NCBI GenBank assembly: GCA_041394265.1
Contig: JAWKIO010000005.1
Location: forward strand, 682,001 to 746,000
DNA from: Acidimicrobiales bacterium
GTDB taxonomy: Bacteria; Actinomycetota; Acidimicrobiia; Acidimicrobiales; SZUA-35
Direction of reading: 5' to 3'
DNA length: 64,000 bases
Each line of letters opens with the position of its first letter. The first letter of the stretch is position 1. Shown here piece after piece: positions 8,550 through 16,939 of this stretch. Both the position numbers and the translations under genes were made by a program. A model generated the notes under the pieces. It made no database searches. It saw only the letters and a list, made by a program, of their open reading frames with translations, and was not told the origin of the DNA.

Positions 8550-9112
8550 GAGATCACCGCGATGATGTCGTCGGCCTTGATGCCACCGGTCGCGTGCGCG
8601 ACCACGACCCCACTCGGGTCGACGAGGAAGCTCTCGGGGACCTGGGCGATCTGGAAGGTGACGGCGAGCTGACCGTCATCGGCCAGGACGGGCCACGACC
8701 CGCCGAGCTCGGCAAAGAGTTCGGCGACCTTGTCCGGGTCGTCATCGAACACGATCGACACGACCTCGATGGCGCCGGTCTCGTTGCCGTACTGCTCGAG
8801 CTCGACCAGATCGGGGTGCTCGTCGATGCAGCCGGGGCACCAGGTGGCGAAGAAGTTGACCAGCACCCAGCGACCGCGGGCCGAGTCGATGTCGTACGTT
8901 CCGCCGGCGAGGGTCTCACCCTGGACGGCCGGCACCCGCTTGTCGACGAGTCGGCTCGAGGCTTGCGTGGGGTTGGTGCCGCCGTAGGCGAGGAGGGCGA
9001 TGAAGGCCACGACGACCACACCGACGACGATCGAGATCGTGCGGGCGGTGTTCCCGGTCGAGCCGGATGCGGGCAGTGGGGCTTCGTCGTGAGTGACTTC
9101 GTCGGGAGTCAT
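8546..9112 (-). CDS. ccmG: Thioredoxin-like thiol:disulfide protein CcmG/DsbE
   Basis: 188 residues: one N-terminal membrane anchor (about 24-44), then an extracytoplasmic thioredoxin fold with LVNFFATWCPGCIDEHP (active site WCPGC), and the cis-Pro strand IAQVPESFLVDPSG. It supplies reductant to CcmH/apocytochrome c. It lies between ccmF and ccmH with 4-bp overlaps on both sides, the usual place for CcmG. Confidence 0.92.
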   Translation of the reverse strand: MTPDEVTHDEAPLPASGSTGNTARTISIVVGVVVVAFIALLAYGGTNPTQASSRLVDKRVPAVQGETLAGGTYDIDSARGRWVLVNFFATWCPGCIDEHPDLVELEQYGNETGAIEVVSIVFDDDPDKVAELFAELGGSWPVLADDGQLAVTFQIAQVPESFLVDPSGVVVAHATGGIKADDIIAVIS

Positions 9113-11112
9113 GTGTGCACCTCGACTCGTTCGGCCGGTTCGTCGGATTCGGCGGAATCATCCGCTGTCGCACCGGTGGCGAGTCGGGCCGACACAGCTT
9201 CGGTGCCCCTACGGCGCTTGCCGGGGAAGATCGCGAGCACGCTGCCGAGGGCCATGAGGCCGCCACCAGCCCACAGCCAGGAGATCATCGGCCGCACGAT
9301 CACCCGCAGCCGGATCGGGCCCTGAGCGTCGGATGGCACCTGATCGAGCACGAGGAACAGGTCTTCGGTGAACCCGGCCCGAACCGATGGGGTGGCGACG
9401 GGTGTGCCCATCTGGCGGAACTGAGTACGCGCCGGCTGATAGAGGTCGGTGCCGTCGATGTCGATGTCGGCCCAGACCCGGTTGCGACGGTCGTTGGTGT
9501 CGGCACCGAGGCCGAGGTAGGTGAACTCGTGATCGGCCACGGTGACCGATTCACCGATGGCGAGCGTGGCGGTCCGGTCGATCTTGTAGGCCTCGCTGGA
9601 GGCGATGCCGACGGCGATGAGGACCACACCGATGTGCACGATCATGCCGCCGTTCGTGCGTCCCACGAAGCCCCGCCATCCCTGGCGACGAGTGGCGAGC
9701 ACCACCTGTCGCACGGCTGCGCCACCGGCGAATCCACCGAGCCCGAAGGTGATGATCGGGTAGACACCACGCCCGCCCAGCGCCACGGCCAGGACCATGG
9801 CCGCCACGCCGGCCACGCTCGGCCAGAACAGGCGATCGGCCAACAACTCACCGGAGGCCTTACGCCAAGGCAGCACGGGCGCCGACGCCATCAGGAACAG
9901 CAGCACGAAGGCGATCGGTCGACCGAGCGAGTCGAAGTAGGGCCGGCCGATGGTGAGCCGGCTGTCGTCGTAGGCCTCGGCGAGGAGGGGGAAGACCGTG
10001 CCGAGCAGGACCACGAAGGTGAGCGCTCCGAAGGCGACGTTGTTGGCGAGGAATGACGCTTCGCGTGACAGTGGCGAGTCGATGGCACCGGGCGAACGCA
10101 GGCGATCACCGCGCCAGCCGATCAGGCCGATCGACCCGACGGCGACGACCGTGAAGAACGCGAGCAGCCATGGTCCGATCGCTCCGTCGGCGAACGCATG
10201 CACGGACTCGACCACGCCCGACCGGGTGAGGAAGGTGCCCAGGATGGTGAGGCTGAACGTGGCGCAGAGCAGCGACAGGTTCCACACTCGCAACATGCCG
10301 CGGCGTTCCTGCACCATGACCGAGTGGAGGTAGGCCGTGCCGGTGAGCCACGGCAGCAGCGATGCATTCTCGACCGGATCCCACGCCCAGTAGCCGCCCC
10401 AGCCGAGGACCTCGTAGCTCCACCAGGCGCCGAGCACGATGCCGGCCGTGAGGAAGCCCCAGGCCGCCACCGTCCAGCGGCGGGTCTCGATCAACCATCC
10501 CTCACCGACCCGGCCGGTGATCAGGGCCGCGATGGCGAACGCGAACGGCACGGAGAACCCGACGTAGCCGAGGTAGAGCATGGGTGGGTGGAAGGCGACC
10601 AGCAGATGGTTCTGCAGGAGCGGGTTCGGTCCGGGTCCTTGGAAGCCGAGCGGCACGGTCACCGGCGTGAAGGGGTTGGCCGGTCCGGCGAGCAGAGCGA
10701 AGAAGAACGCGCTGATGCACAGCAGTACGACGAGCGCCCACCCGAGCAACGGGTCGTTCCCTCTCGCTCGGAACTTGTAGAGCACCGCCCCGACGTACAA
10801 CGTGAGGATCATCGCCCAGAGGATGATCGAGCCCTCGAGCGCCGACCACAGGGCAGCGAAGTTGTAGAGCGGTGGTGTGAGGTCGCTGCCGACTCGCTGC
10901 ACATAGCTGACGCCGTAGTCACGCTGGAAGAGCGCAACCTCCATGACGACGAAGATCCCGATCCCCGCAACCGGCAGGCTCCACGCCCACTGCCGGACGT
11001 TGGCGAGGAGGCGGTGCTGCTTGGTGATGAGCGCGTAGCCACCCGAGAAGGCACCGACGACCGACATGGTCAGTCCGAGCATCGTGAAGGCAAAGCCGAG
11101 GATCGAGTTCAT
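9109..11112 (-). CDS. ccmF: Haem lyase subunit CcmF
   Basis: A 667-residue polytopic membrane protein of the normal CcmF size. It has the tryptophan-rich haem-handling segment GWGGYWAWDPVENASLLPWL, then GTAYLHSVMVQERRGML, LGTFLTRSGVVESVHAFA and a large late extracytoplasmic domain before the last helix. CcmF takes haem from holo-CcmE and attaches it to apocytochrome c. It starts 18 bp after the ccmE stop and overlaps ccmG by 4 bp. The tail after the last helix (about 30 residues, Ala/Glu-rich) is longer than in E. coli. Confidence 0.95.
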   Translation of the reverse strand: MNSILGFAFTMLGLTMSVVGAFSGGYALITKQHRLLANVRQWAWSLPVAGIGIFVVMEVALFQRDYGVSYVQRVGSDLTPPLYNFAALWSALEGSIILWAMILTLYVGAVLYKFRARGNDPLLGWALVVLLCISAFFFALLAGPANPFTPVTVPLGFQGPGPNPLLQNHLLVAFHPPMLYLGYVGFSVPFAFAIAALITGRVGEGWLIETRRWTVAAWGFLTAGIVLGAWWSYEVLGWGGYWAWDPVENASLLPWLTGTAYLHSVMVQERRGMLRVWNLSLLCATFSLTILGTFLTRSGVVESVHAFADGAIGPWLLAFFTVVAVGSIGLIGWRGDRLRSPGAIDSPLSREASFLANNVAFGALTFVVLLGTVFPLLAEAYDDSRLTIGRPYFDSLGRPIAFVLLFLMASAPVLPWRKASGELLADRLFWPSVAGVAAMVLAVALGGRGVYPIITFGLGGFAGGAAVRQVVLATRRQGWRGFVGRTNGGMIVHIGVVLIAVGIASSEAYKIDRTATLAIGESVTVADHEFTYLGLGADTNDRRNRVWADIDIDGTDLYQPARTQFRQMGTPVATPSVRAGFTEDLFLVLDQVPSDAQGPIRLRVIVRPMISWLWAGGGLMALGSVLAIFPGKRRRGTEAVSARLATGATADDSAESDEPAERVEVHT

Positions 11113-11130
11113 GGACGTGCTCCGGCTCGA

Positions 11131-11634
11131 TCAGCCTGCATCGAGGTTCGACGTGTCGGCGTCGTCGATCTTGGATTCGATCTCGGGGTCGATGCGGTCC
11201 GGGTTGTCGGCGACGTAGGACTCGGAGTGCTTGATCAACAGTTGGCGTGACACGAAGACGTCGCCCTCGAAGTGGCCTTCGGCGACGACGGGAATCGACA
11301 GCTCGAACAGATCGGTCGGCTCCTCGCCAACGTGACGCACCGAGACCCTCTCGTCGTTGAACGCGACGTCGAACAAGATGGCCCCGCTGGCGTCGGTCTG
11401 GGGTTCGGTCACAACGGTGCCCTGAAGGCGGAACGTGCGGTCGGCCAGTTCGGCCTGGCGGTCGAGCGCCTCGTCGACGTTGTAGTAGTAGACCGACGCG
11501 CTCGTGACCGCCTTGAACAGCACGAAGCCGAGCACCACCACGAGGGTGCCGACAATGCCGATGTTGCGGAGGCTCTTCCGCTCGGTGGTGGCCCCTCCGC
11601 CGGCGCGGGGTGTCAGGTCGATGTCGTCAGTCAA
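11131..11634 (-). CDS. ccmE: Haem chaperone CcmE
   Basis: 167 residues: an N-terminal cytoplasmic stub, one membrane helix (about 26-47), then a small beta-barrel domain containing FRLQGTVV and the haem-attachment region LLIKHSESYVADNP. The HxxxY pair (His and Tyr of HSESY) is the covalent haem-binding motif of classical CcmE, rather than the Cys variant known in some bacteria and archaea. The start overlaps the end of ccmD by 8 bp. Confidence 0.93.
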   Translation of the reverse strand: MTDDIDLTPRAGGGATTERKSLRNIGIVGTLVVVLGFVLFKAVTSASVYYYNVDEALDRQAELADRTFRLQGTVVTEPQTDASGAILFDVAFNDERVSVRHVGEEPTDLFELSIPVVAEGHFEGDVFVSRQLLIKHSESYVADNPDRIDPEIESKIDDADTSNLDAG

Positions 11635-11761
11635 GGAAGCGCCTCTTCTCGGGTGGCAGCTGCTCCGACAGCGACCGGCCCTTTCGGACCACGTACAGGC
11701 TGTAGGCCGCCAGGCTGAGGAAGACGATCAGGTAGCCGGGGATCACATACTCCCAATGCAT
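11627..11761 (-). CDS. ccmD: CcmD, small haem-exporter accessory membrane protein
   Basis: A 44-residue protein (MHWEYVIPGYLIVFL...) with one membrane helix at about 7-24 followed by a positively charged tail (VVRKGRSLSEQL), the form of CcmD. In other bacteria CcmD helps release holo-CcmE from the CcmABC complex. Its ATG overlaps the ccmC stop by one base (TGATG, 11763-11759), and its end overlaps ccmE by 8 bp. It is easily missed because longer open frames extend through the region. Confidence 0.88.
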   Translation of the reverse strand: MHWEYVIPGYLIVFLSLAAYSLYVVRKGRSLSEQLPPEKRRFLD

Positions 11762-12546
11762 CAGGCACCCTCTCCGGTGAGCCGAACGTCGTTCGGGAGA
11801 TTCGTCGATTCGACACCTTCGCGCTCGGCGCGCCGCTCGCTGATCGCACGATCGAGCCCGACCGCCGCCACCTGATGCTCGAGCCAGGCGACTCGGAACC
11901 GGTGGATCAAGAGCCAGGCGAAGACCAGCGTGAACGAGCCGAACCCGACCAGGGCCGTGCCCCACATCACACCGGTGATCTGCATGTCGAGCGGCGAGAT
12001 GGTGGTCCCTTGGTGGACGCCCTTCCAGATCTGGACCGAGTAGCGCACCAGCAGGGTGTTGGCGGCGGCGACGAGTCCGAGCACGGCCGCCCGCTGTGAA
12101 CGGATCACGGGGTCGAGGTCGAGCTTGCGTACGGCGAGGTAGCCGACGAAGAGCACGAAGGAGACGGCGGTGGCAGTGAGCCGTGGTTCCCACGTCCAGT
12201 ACAGGCCCCATGTGGGCTTGCCCCAGAGCATGCCGGTGGCGAGGGTGAACGCGCAGAAGAGCACGGCGAGTTCACCCGCTGCGCCGGCGGCCAGGTCCCA
12301 GAAGGTCGACTTCTTCCACAGGTACATGACGCTGCCCAGGGCAACGATGCCGGGAGCGAAGTAGAAGGCGATCGTGGCGGTGGGAACGTGGAGGTAGAAG
12401 AGGCGGACGGCGTCTCGCTGCGAGACCTCGGGCGGCGAGATGACGAGCGCCATGGCCAGGAAGATCGCCATGCTGACGAGCGCGGCGAACCCGATGCGGC
12501 GGGTGAGCTTCGACGACGTGCTGGCCGGGATGTCGGTTGTCGTCAC
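11761..12546 (-). CDS. ccmC: Haem exporter membrane protein CcmC
   Basis: A 261-residue six-helix membrane protein. It carries the haem-handling motif WGLYWTWEPRLTA (the WWD-type segment, with Glu where Asp is common) and conserved histidines in FYLHVPTATIAFY and VRYSVQIWKGVHQGTT. CcmC loads haem onto CcmE. The start is GTG 12546, in a GTGA overlap with the ccmB stop. The open frame continues far upstream, but that part is only the shadow of ccmB. The tail after the last helix (about 40 residues, charged) is longer than usual. Confidence 0.93.
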   Translation of the reverse strand: MTTTDIPASTSSKLTRRIGFAALVSMAIFLAMALVISPPEVSQRDAVRLFYLHVPTATIAFYFAPGIVALGSVMYLWKKSTFWDLAAGAAGELAVLFCAFTLATGMLWGKPTWGLYWTWEPRLTATAVSFVLFVGYLAVRKLDLDPVIRSQRAAVLGLVAAANTLLVRYSVQIWKGVHQGTTISPLDMQITGVMWGTALVGFGSFTLVFAWLLIHRFRVAWLEHQVAAVGLDRAISERRAEREGVESTNLPNDVRLTGEGA

Positions 12547-13241
12547 GCTTCCTCCAGCACTCGTCCGAACGCCAGGATCCCCGCCCCCAGGTAAAGGAGA
12601 GCGAAAGCTCCGAGCAGGCCAGCCCACGCCCATCCGTCGGAACTGGGGCCGAACAACGCGGCCTCGGTGGCGATGGATGCGCCGAGCAGGACCGGCGACA
12701 GCGCCGGCAACGAGAGAAGCGGAACGAGAGTGTCTCGGACGCGCATCCCCGAGGCCAACGCTGCGTAGAGCGTACCCGCCAGCGCCACGGCCAGCGTGGT
12801 CGAGACGACCGTCACGGCCAGCAGCAGCGGGTGCGACAACTCCGGTGCGTAGAGGAGGAACGAGCCGGCGCCGAGCACCAGTTCGACCACGAACAGTTCG
12901 ACCGCGATGGCGGTCGCCTTGCCGAGGAAGATGCCGGCAGGGTCGAGTCCGGTGAGGCGGAGCGCGTCGAGGTTGCCATCGCCGGCTTCGATGGCGAAGG
13001 CCCGGCTGAAGGCGAGGAGGGCGGAGAAGAAGACGGCGAGCCAGAAGAGCCCGGGCGACACCTGTGCCAGTACGGCCCGGCCCTCGCCGTCGCCCGTCGC
13101 CACTCGACGATCCGGCGAGAGGCCAAAGCCGAACAGGATCAGCACGATCATCCCGAACGGCAGGAGCTGCGTGGTCAGCACCTTCGACCGACGTTCGATC
13201 AGCAGGTCCTTGCGGGCGATCAGCAGGGCGTCGCTCAACAT
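12543..13241 (-). CDS. ccmB: Haem ABC exporter permease CcmB
   Basis: A 232-residue protein with six predicted membrane helices. It starts MLSDALLIARKDLLIERRSK, the typical CcmB opening. FSALLAFSRAFAIEAGDGNLD and GLDPAGIFLGKATA match the conserved middle of the family. It forms the CcmAB(C) complex that drives release of holo-CcmE. ATG 13241 lies 7 bp inside the end of ccmA; the longer open frame upstream is antisense/shadow of ccmA. Confidence 0.93.
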   Translation of the reverse strand: MLSDALLIARKDLLIERRSKVLTTQLLPFGMIVLILFGFGLSPDRRVATGDGEGRAVLAQVSPGLFWLAVFFSALLAFSRAFAIEAGDGNLDALRLTGLDPAGIFLGKATAIAVELFVVELVLGAGSFLLYAPELSHPLLLAVTVVSTTLAVALAGTLYAALASGMRVRDTLVPLLSLPALSPVLLGASIATEAALFGPSSDGWAWAGLLGAFALLYLGAGILAFGRVLEEA

Positions 13242-13909
13242 GGCGTGCCAACGATCGTGGTGTGTCCGCCCACCACCGAGACGTGCATCGTGGCGAGGTC
13301 GTTCGCCCGGTCCGATTCGTGGGAGGCCAGGACCACGGTCGCTCCGGCGGCCACCGCTCGCCGCACGAGGTCGTCGATCAGGTCGCGGCCGGCGGCGTCG
13401 AGCCCGGCGTGGGGCTCGTCGAGCAGCCACAGCAACGGGCGGCGACACACCAGGATCGCCATCGATGTGCGGCGTCGCTGCCCGGCCGACAGCCCGGCGA
13501 CCGGCACGGTGCGGAGCCGTCCGGCGAGTCCCAGCGCGTCCATCGCCGGTTCGATGTCGGCGTCGACGGTGCCGTTCGCCTTCGCCCAGAACCGGATGTT
13601 CTGCTCGACCGTGAGCTCGTCGTACAGGGCCGTGGCGTGCGACAGCAGCCCGACGTCACGCCGTAACGCCCGCCGCGATGCCCGACCGCCAAGGTCGTGG
13701 TCCAGCACTCGCCCCGACCCGTGGTGCAGCGGCGCGAGCCCGGCACACAGCCGGAGCAGGGTGGACTTGCCTGCGCCGTTCGGTCCTTCGAGCAGGGCGA
13801 TCTCGCCGGCACCGATCTCGAGGTCGGCCCCGGCCAGGGCGGGGAACTGACCGAGCAACGACACGGCACCGGCCAGTTGGATCACCGGTGGGGACGACGG
13901 CTCGGACAC
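13235..13909 (-). CDS. ccmA: Haem exporter ATP-binding protein CcmA
   Basis: A 224-residue ABC ATPase, the first gene of the ccm operon. Walker A is EGPNGAGKSTLL, the signature is LSAGQRRR (an LSxGQ variant usual in CcmA), Walker B is LLWLLDEPHAGLD, followed by the switch His in VLASHES. The order ccmA-B-C-D-E-F-G-H-I with overlaps throughout makes one transcription unit from about 13.9 down to 7.3 kb. A sortase gene diverges 99 bp away. Confidence 0.94.
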   Translation of the reverse strand: MSEPSSPPVIQLAGAVSLLGQFPALAGADLEIGAGEIALLEGPNGAGKSTLLRLCAGLAPLHHGSGRVLDHDLGGRASRRALRRDVGLLSHATALYDELTVEQNIRFWAKANGTVDADIEPAMDALGLAGRLRTVPVAGLSAGQRRRTSMAILVCRRPLLWLLDEPHAGLDAAGRDLIDDLVRRAVAAGATVVLASHESDRANDLATMHVSVVGGHTTIVGTPC

Positions 13910-13933
13910 GACCGCTCACGATAGGGCCGATCA

Positions 13934-13945
13934 GGGTCATGACCC
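13934..13945. promoter_or_regulatory. 12-bp perfect palindrome between divergent ccmA and sortase genes
   Basis: GGGTCATGACCC reads the same on both strands and sits in the 99-bp gap between the ccmA and sortase starts, 25 bp upstream of ccmA. This placement suits an operator controlling one or both units, but no known regulator is recognised. Confidence 0.35.
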
Positions 13946-14008
13946 CGTTCCATCTGCCGACGGCTCTACCCTGTCCCGGCACCCCGCAACGCTCCCTCCC
14001 GTGACCCC

Positions 14009-15037
14009 ATGAACCATCGCACAGCCACCATCGTCGGCGGTATCGGCCGCACCCTGATCGCCCTCGGTCTGCTCGTGCTGTCGTTCGCTGCCTTCCAGCT
14101 GTGGGGAACCAACCTGCAAGAGGCCAGGAATCAGAACGCACTCGACGACGAGTTCGCCGAGCAGCAGGCGGCGATCGCCGAGCTCACCGGGACCACGACC
14201 ACCACCGCTCCACCCGAGACGATCGTCGGCGAGACCACGACCACGGCGCCGCCGACCACGCTCGCCCCCGAAGTCATCGCCGAACTCGGCGACGAGCTGA
14301 TCCCCGACCTCGGTGACGTGTTGGGAAACATCGAGATCCCATCGATCGGCGTCGACAAGAGCATCGTGTACGGGACCCGCCGTGGTGATCTGCGTGAAGG
14401 CCCGGGCATGTATCCGAGCACTCCCTTCCCCGGCCAAGCGGGCAACACCGCCATCGCCGGTCACCGCACCACCTACGGCGCCCCCTTCGGCGATCTCGAC
14501 CTGATCCAGCCCGGCGACCAGATCATCGTCGAGACGCTGTACGGCACCTACTACTACGAGGTCCTCCCGCAGACCGACGACGACGGCAACGTCAGCGGTC
14601 ACTTCATCGTCGACGATTCGGCGGTCGAGGTGGTCGACGACCAGGGCGACAATCGGCTCACGCTCACCGCCTGCCATCCCAAGTACTCCGCCGCTCAACG
14701 AATCATCGTGTCGGCCAAGCTCGTGTCGGCGCCGGCCCCCGAGCTGCCGACCACCACCTCGACCTCCATCGACGAGCTGGCCGACGAACCGACCGAACCC
14801 GAGGTGGCCGAAGCCCTCCCCGAGGAGAACGTGCTCACCGAGTCACTGGGGTGGAACAACGAGGAGAAGTGGCCGACCATCCTGTGGGGCGCCGCCGCCG
14901 CCCTCGTCGCTCTCGCCGGCTACCTGCTCGGGCGGGCGTGGCAGCGGCTCCCGGCGTACGTTGTCATCACGCCGGTCTTCCTCTATGTGCTGTGGGGGTG
15001 CTTCACGCACCTCGACAAGTGGCTCCCTGCACTCTGA
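14009..15037 (+). CDS. Class E sortase
   Basis: A 342-residue membrane-bound transpeptidase. A signal-anchor helix (about 13-31) is followed by a Thr/Pro linker (residues 61-86) and the sortase barrel. The catalytic residues are visible: His152 in IAGHRTTYGAPF, Cys222 in LTLTACHPKYSAAQR and Arg231. TACHP and the position of the barrel fit the class E group of actinobacteria. Two more membrane helices follow near the C-terminus (about 292-310, 316-333). It would attach proteins carrying an LPxTG/LAxTG-like signal to the wall. No obvious substrate was found in this window. Confidence 0.88.
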   Translation: MNHRTATIVGGIGRTLIALGLLVLSFAAFQLWGTNLQEARNQNALDDEFAEQQAAIAELTGTTTTTAPPETIVGETTTTAPPTTLAPEVIAELGDELIPDLGDVLGNIEIPSIGVDKSIVYGTRRGDLREGPGMYPSTPFPGQAGNTAIAGHRTTYGAPFGDLDLIQPGDQIIVETLYGTYYYEVLPQTDDDGNVSGHFIVDDSAVEVVDDQGDNRLTLTACHPKYSAAQRIIVSAKLVSAPAPELPTTTSTSIDELADEPTEPEVAEALPEENVLTESLGWNNEEKWPTILWGAAAALVALAGYLLGRAWQRLPAYVVITPVFLYVLWGCFTHLDKWLPAL

Positions 15038-15039
15038 CC

Positions 15040-15669
15040 GTGGGGATTCGCCGTCTCGCCACCATCGTCGCCGCCTGCGTGGTCGCCGTGTCGTGCTCGT
15101 CGTCGTCCGGCGATGCTGCGGTCGACACGTCCGAGTCCACCTCGTCGACCGAGTCCACCACGACGGTGCCGGCTCCCATCCTTGCCCTGGTCGGCAACCT
15201 CGAACTGGCCGAGGGCCAGTGCTACGCCGACCTCCCACCGCCCACGGCACAGGTGCCCGACCCCACCACGACGACAGTGGAGGGCGAAACGGCGGTGGCC
15301 ACCGAGCCGACGGTGCCGCCAACCGTCGCCGCCCCGACCACCACGCCCCGCCCGACCATCGTCGCCATGGTCGACTGTGCCGAGAACAACGACGGCACCG
15401 TGTATGCCGCCTTCTGCCTCGGCCCCCACGCCGAGTTCGCCGACGACCTCACGGCGGCGGCCTGCCCCGGCGACCCGACGATCGAGTACCCGGGCGACCG
15501 CACGATTCGCCGCGCTGCTTCCCGCATCTGCCTGCAGCGGTTCACCGAACGGTTCGAGGAGGACTACGCCACCTCGGAGCGCATCGCCACCGAGTTCGTG
15601 CCGACCGAGGGTCTATGGGGGCTCGACGATCGCCGGGTCGTGTGCCTCGTCGAGGAGCCGGCGCCGTAG
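15040..15669 (+). CDS. Septum-formation-like lipoprotein
   Basis: A 209-residue secreted protein starting at GTG 15040, two bases after the sortase stop. The signal peptide ends in the lipobox VAVSC, with Cys19 the predicted lipid-modified residue. A Ser/Thr linker and a second Thr/Pro-rich insert (about residues 75-105) flank a domain with the Septum_form pattern: AEGQCYADL, VDCAENNDGTVYAAFCL, ASRICLQRF and EGLWGLDDRRVVCLVEE. The function of this family is not established. Probably co-transcribed with the sortase. Confidence 0.72.
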   Translation: MGIRRLATIVAACVVAVSCSSSSGDAAVDTSESTSSTESTTTVPAPILALVGNLELAEGQCYADLPPPTAQVPDPTTTTVEGETAVATEPTVPPTVAAPTTTPRPTIVAMVDCAENNDGTVYAAFCLGPHAEFADDLTAAACPGDPTIEYPGDRTIRRAASRICLQRFTERFEEDYATSERIATEFVPTEGLWGLDDRRVVCLVEEPAP

Positions 15670-15766
15670 CCCTTCGTCGCCGCTCCAGGAGTGGGATCTG
15701 GGCTGATTCGACCAGGTCAAGCGCGACGTGTCTGACTATGCTCCCCGTTGGACTGGAGACAACGGC

Positions 15767-16648
15767 ATGGTGCTGACCCCCCTCGCAATCGCAATCGGCC
15801 TGATCATCGGCTTCCTACGCGGCGGCACCCTCGACGCCGTGTTCAAGAACCGAGTGATGGCCTGGCCGCTCCTCGCCGCCGGCATCGTGCTCCAGACCAT
15901 CGGTGAGTCCTTCGATGTTCCCGGTCGGCCGTTCGTCGTCACTCTCGGTCTGCTGTGCCTGATCGGTTGCGCCATGCGCAACATCCACATCCCTGGCACC
16001 GCCGTCGCCGGCATCGGCGTCACCCTCAACATGGCGGTTCTCGTGGTGAACGGCCACATCCCCGTGAGCTTCGATGCGCTCACCGCCTTCGGTAACGACG
16101 TCACCATCAACCCCGCTGCCACCGGGCTCTGGCAGATCGAGACCGACGACACCTCGCTGTCGTTCCTGGGCGACATCGTGCCCACCCCGGTGCTGCACAC
16201 CCCGATCTCGTTCGGCGACCTCATCATGCTCGCCGGACTCATGGTGATCGCCATGAATGTGGTGCTCAAGGGCCAGGCCCGAGGCATCGACCCCGACGAC
16301 CTGTTCGCCGACGACCGAACGGCGAGCAACCCGGGTGCCGGGCTCCCCGGTCTCGGCGCCGACGCCGTGATCGACGTCGACGACGACATCGACCTGCGCG
16401 ACGCCGTGGTCGTCATCGGCCCGACCGGTTCGTCACCTGCAGCTGGTGTCACCGACGCAGCCGAGTCGGTCGAGCTCATCGATCCAGCGTCGTCGCCGGC
16501 GCCCGAGCCCGACGGTGCCGCGGCGCCGGCGCCCGATGGAGCGGCGATCAGCGACGCCCTGTTCGCCTCGGTCCCCGACTTCGACGACGACCCGATCGAC
16601 CTCGACGAACTCGGCGGCCGCCCCGAACCCGAGTCCGGTCCGCAGTAG
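15767..16648 (+). CDS. DUF5317 family membrane protein
   Basis: A 293-residue protein with five or six hydrophobic helices in its first 180 residues (MVLTPLAIAIGLIIGFLRGG; RVMAWPLLAAGIVLQ; VTLGLLCLIGCAMRN; GVTLNMAVLVVNGHIPVS; FGDLIMLAGLMVIAMN). The NGHIPVS loop and PISFGDLIM are typical of DUF5317. The C-terminal third is an acidic, low-complexity tail (Asp/Ala/Pro-rich). ATG 15767 with GGAG 11 bases upstream is favoured over GTG 15728. Function unknown. Confidence 0.72.
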   Translation: MVLTPLAIAIGLIIGFLRGGTLDAVFKNRVMAWPLLAAGIVLQTIGESFDVPGRPFVVTLGLLCLIGCAMRNIHIPGTAVAGIGVTLNMAVLVVNGHIPVSFDALTAFGNDVTINPAATGLWQIETDDTSLSFLGDIVPTPVLHTPISFGDLIMLAGLMVIAMNVVLKGQARGIDPDDLFADDRTASNPGAGLPGLGADAVIDVDDDIDLRDAVVVIGPTGSSPAAGVTDAAESVELIDPASSPAPEPDGAAAPAPDGAAISDALFASVPDFDDDPIDLDELGGRPEPESGPQ

Positions 16649-16752
16649 CCCCGACGCCGAGGCAGCCCGAGGGCGGATCGCCAGAGGCTGAACAAGCCCG
16701 GACGCACGCGGGCCGGCGCAAATCGACGGCGCTCCACGCCGGCCTGGAGGAG

Positions 16753-16781
16753 GCCCGCCCGCCCCGAAAGGCGGCGCGGGC
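16753..16781 (+). terminator. GC-rich stem-loop after DUF5317 gene
   Basis: GCCCGCCCGCC pairs with GGCGGCGCGGGC (one bulge) around the loop CCGAAA, followed by CGCTCTTGTC. It lies about 105 bp after the stop of the DUF5317 gene. The T-run is weak. The rest of the 290-bp gap before the DUF222 gene shows nothing coding. Confidence 0.45.
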
Positions 16782-16904
16782 GCTCTTGTCGCGCGGCTCG
16801 CCAGGTTCTGATCACTCCCGAACGGTCCGTCCGGGTGTGGCGTAGGTGGAGGTGTGTCGGGCCAGTGAACGCCTCTATAACTCTATCACGTTAGCTATAT
16901 AAGG

Positions 16905-16933
16905 TTGTTTACAGAACAATTGTTCGTTACCAT
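16905..16933 (+). promoter_or_regulatory. Promoter with embedded LexA-like (SOS) palindrome, first DUF222 gene
   Basis: -35 TTGTTT (16905-16910), a 17-bp spacer, and -10 TACCAT (16928-16933). The spacer contains GAACAATTGTTC (16914-16925), a perfect palindrome matching the Gram-positive/actinobacterial SOS box core GAAC-N4-GTTC and followed by G as in the consensus. The start codon at 16940 lies 7 bp after the -10, so a leaderless transcript is predicted. The region is unusually AT-rich for this chromosome. An equivalent element precedes the paralogue at 62005. Confidence 0.7.
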
Positions 16934-16939
16934 GTGCAG

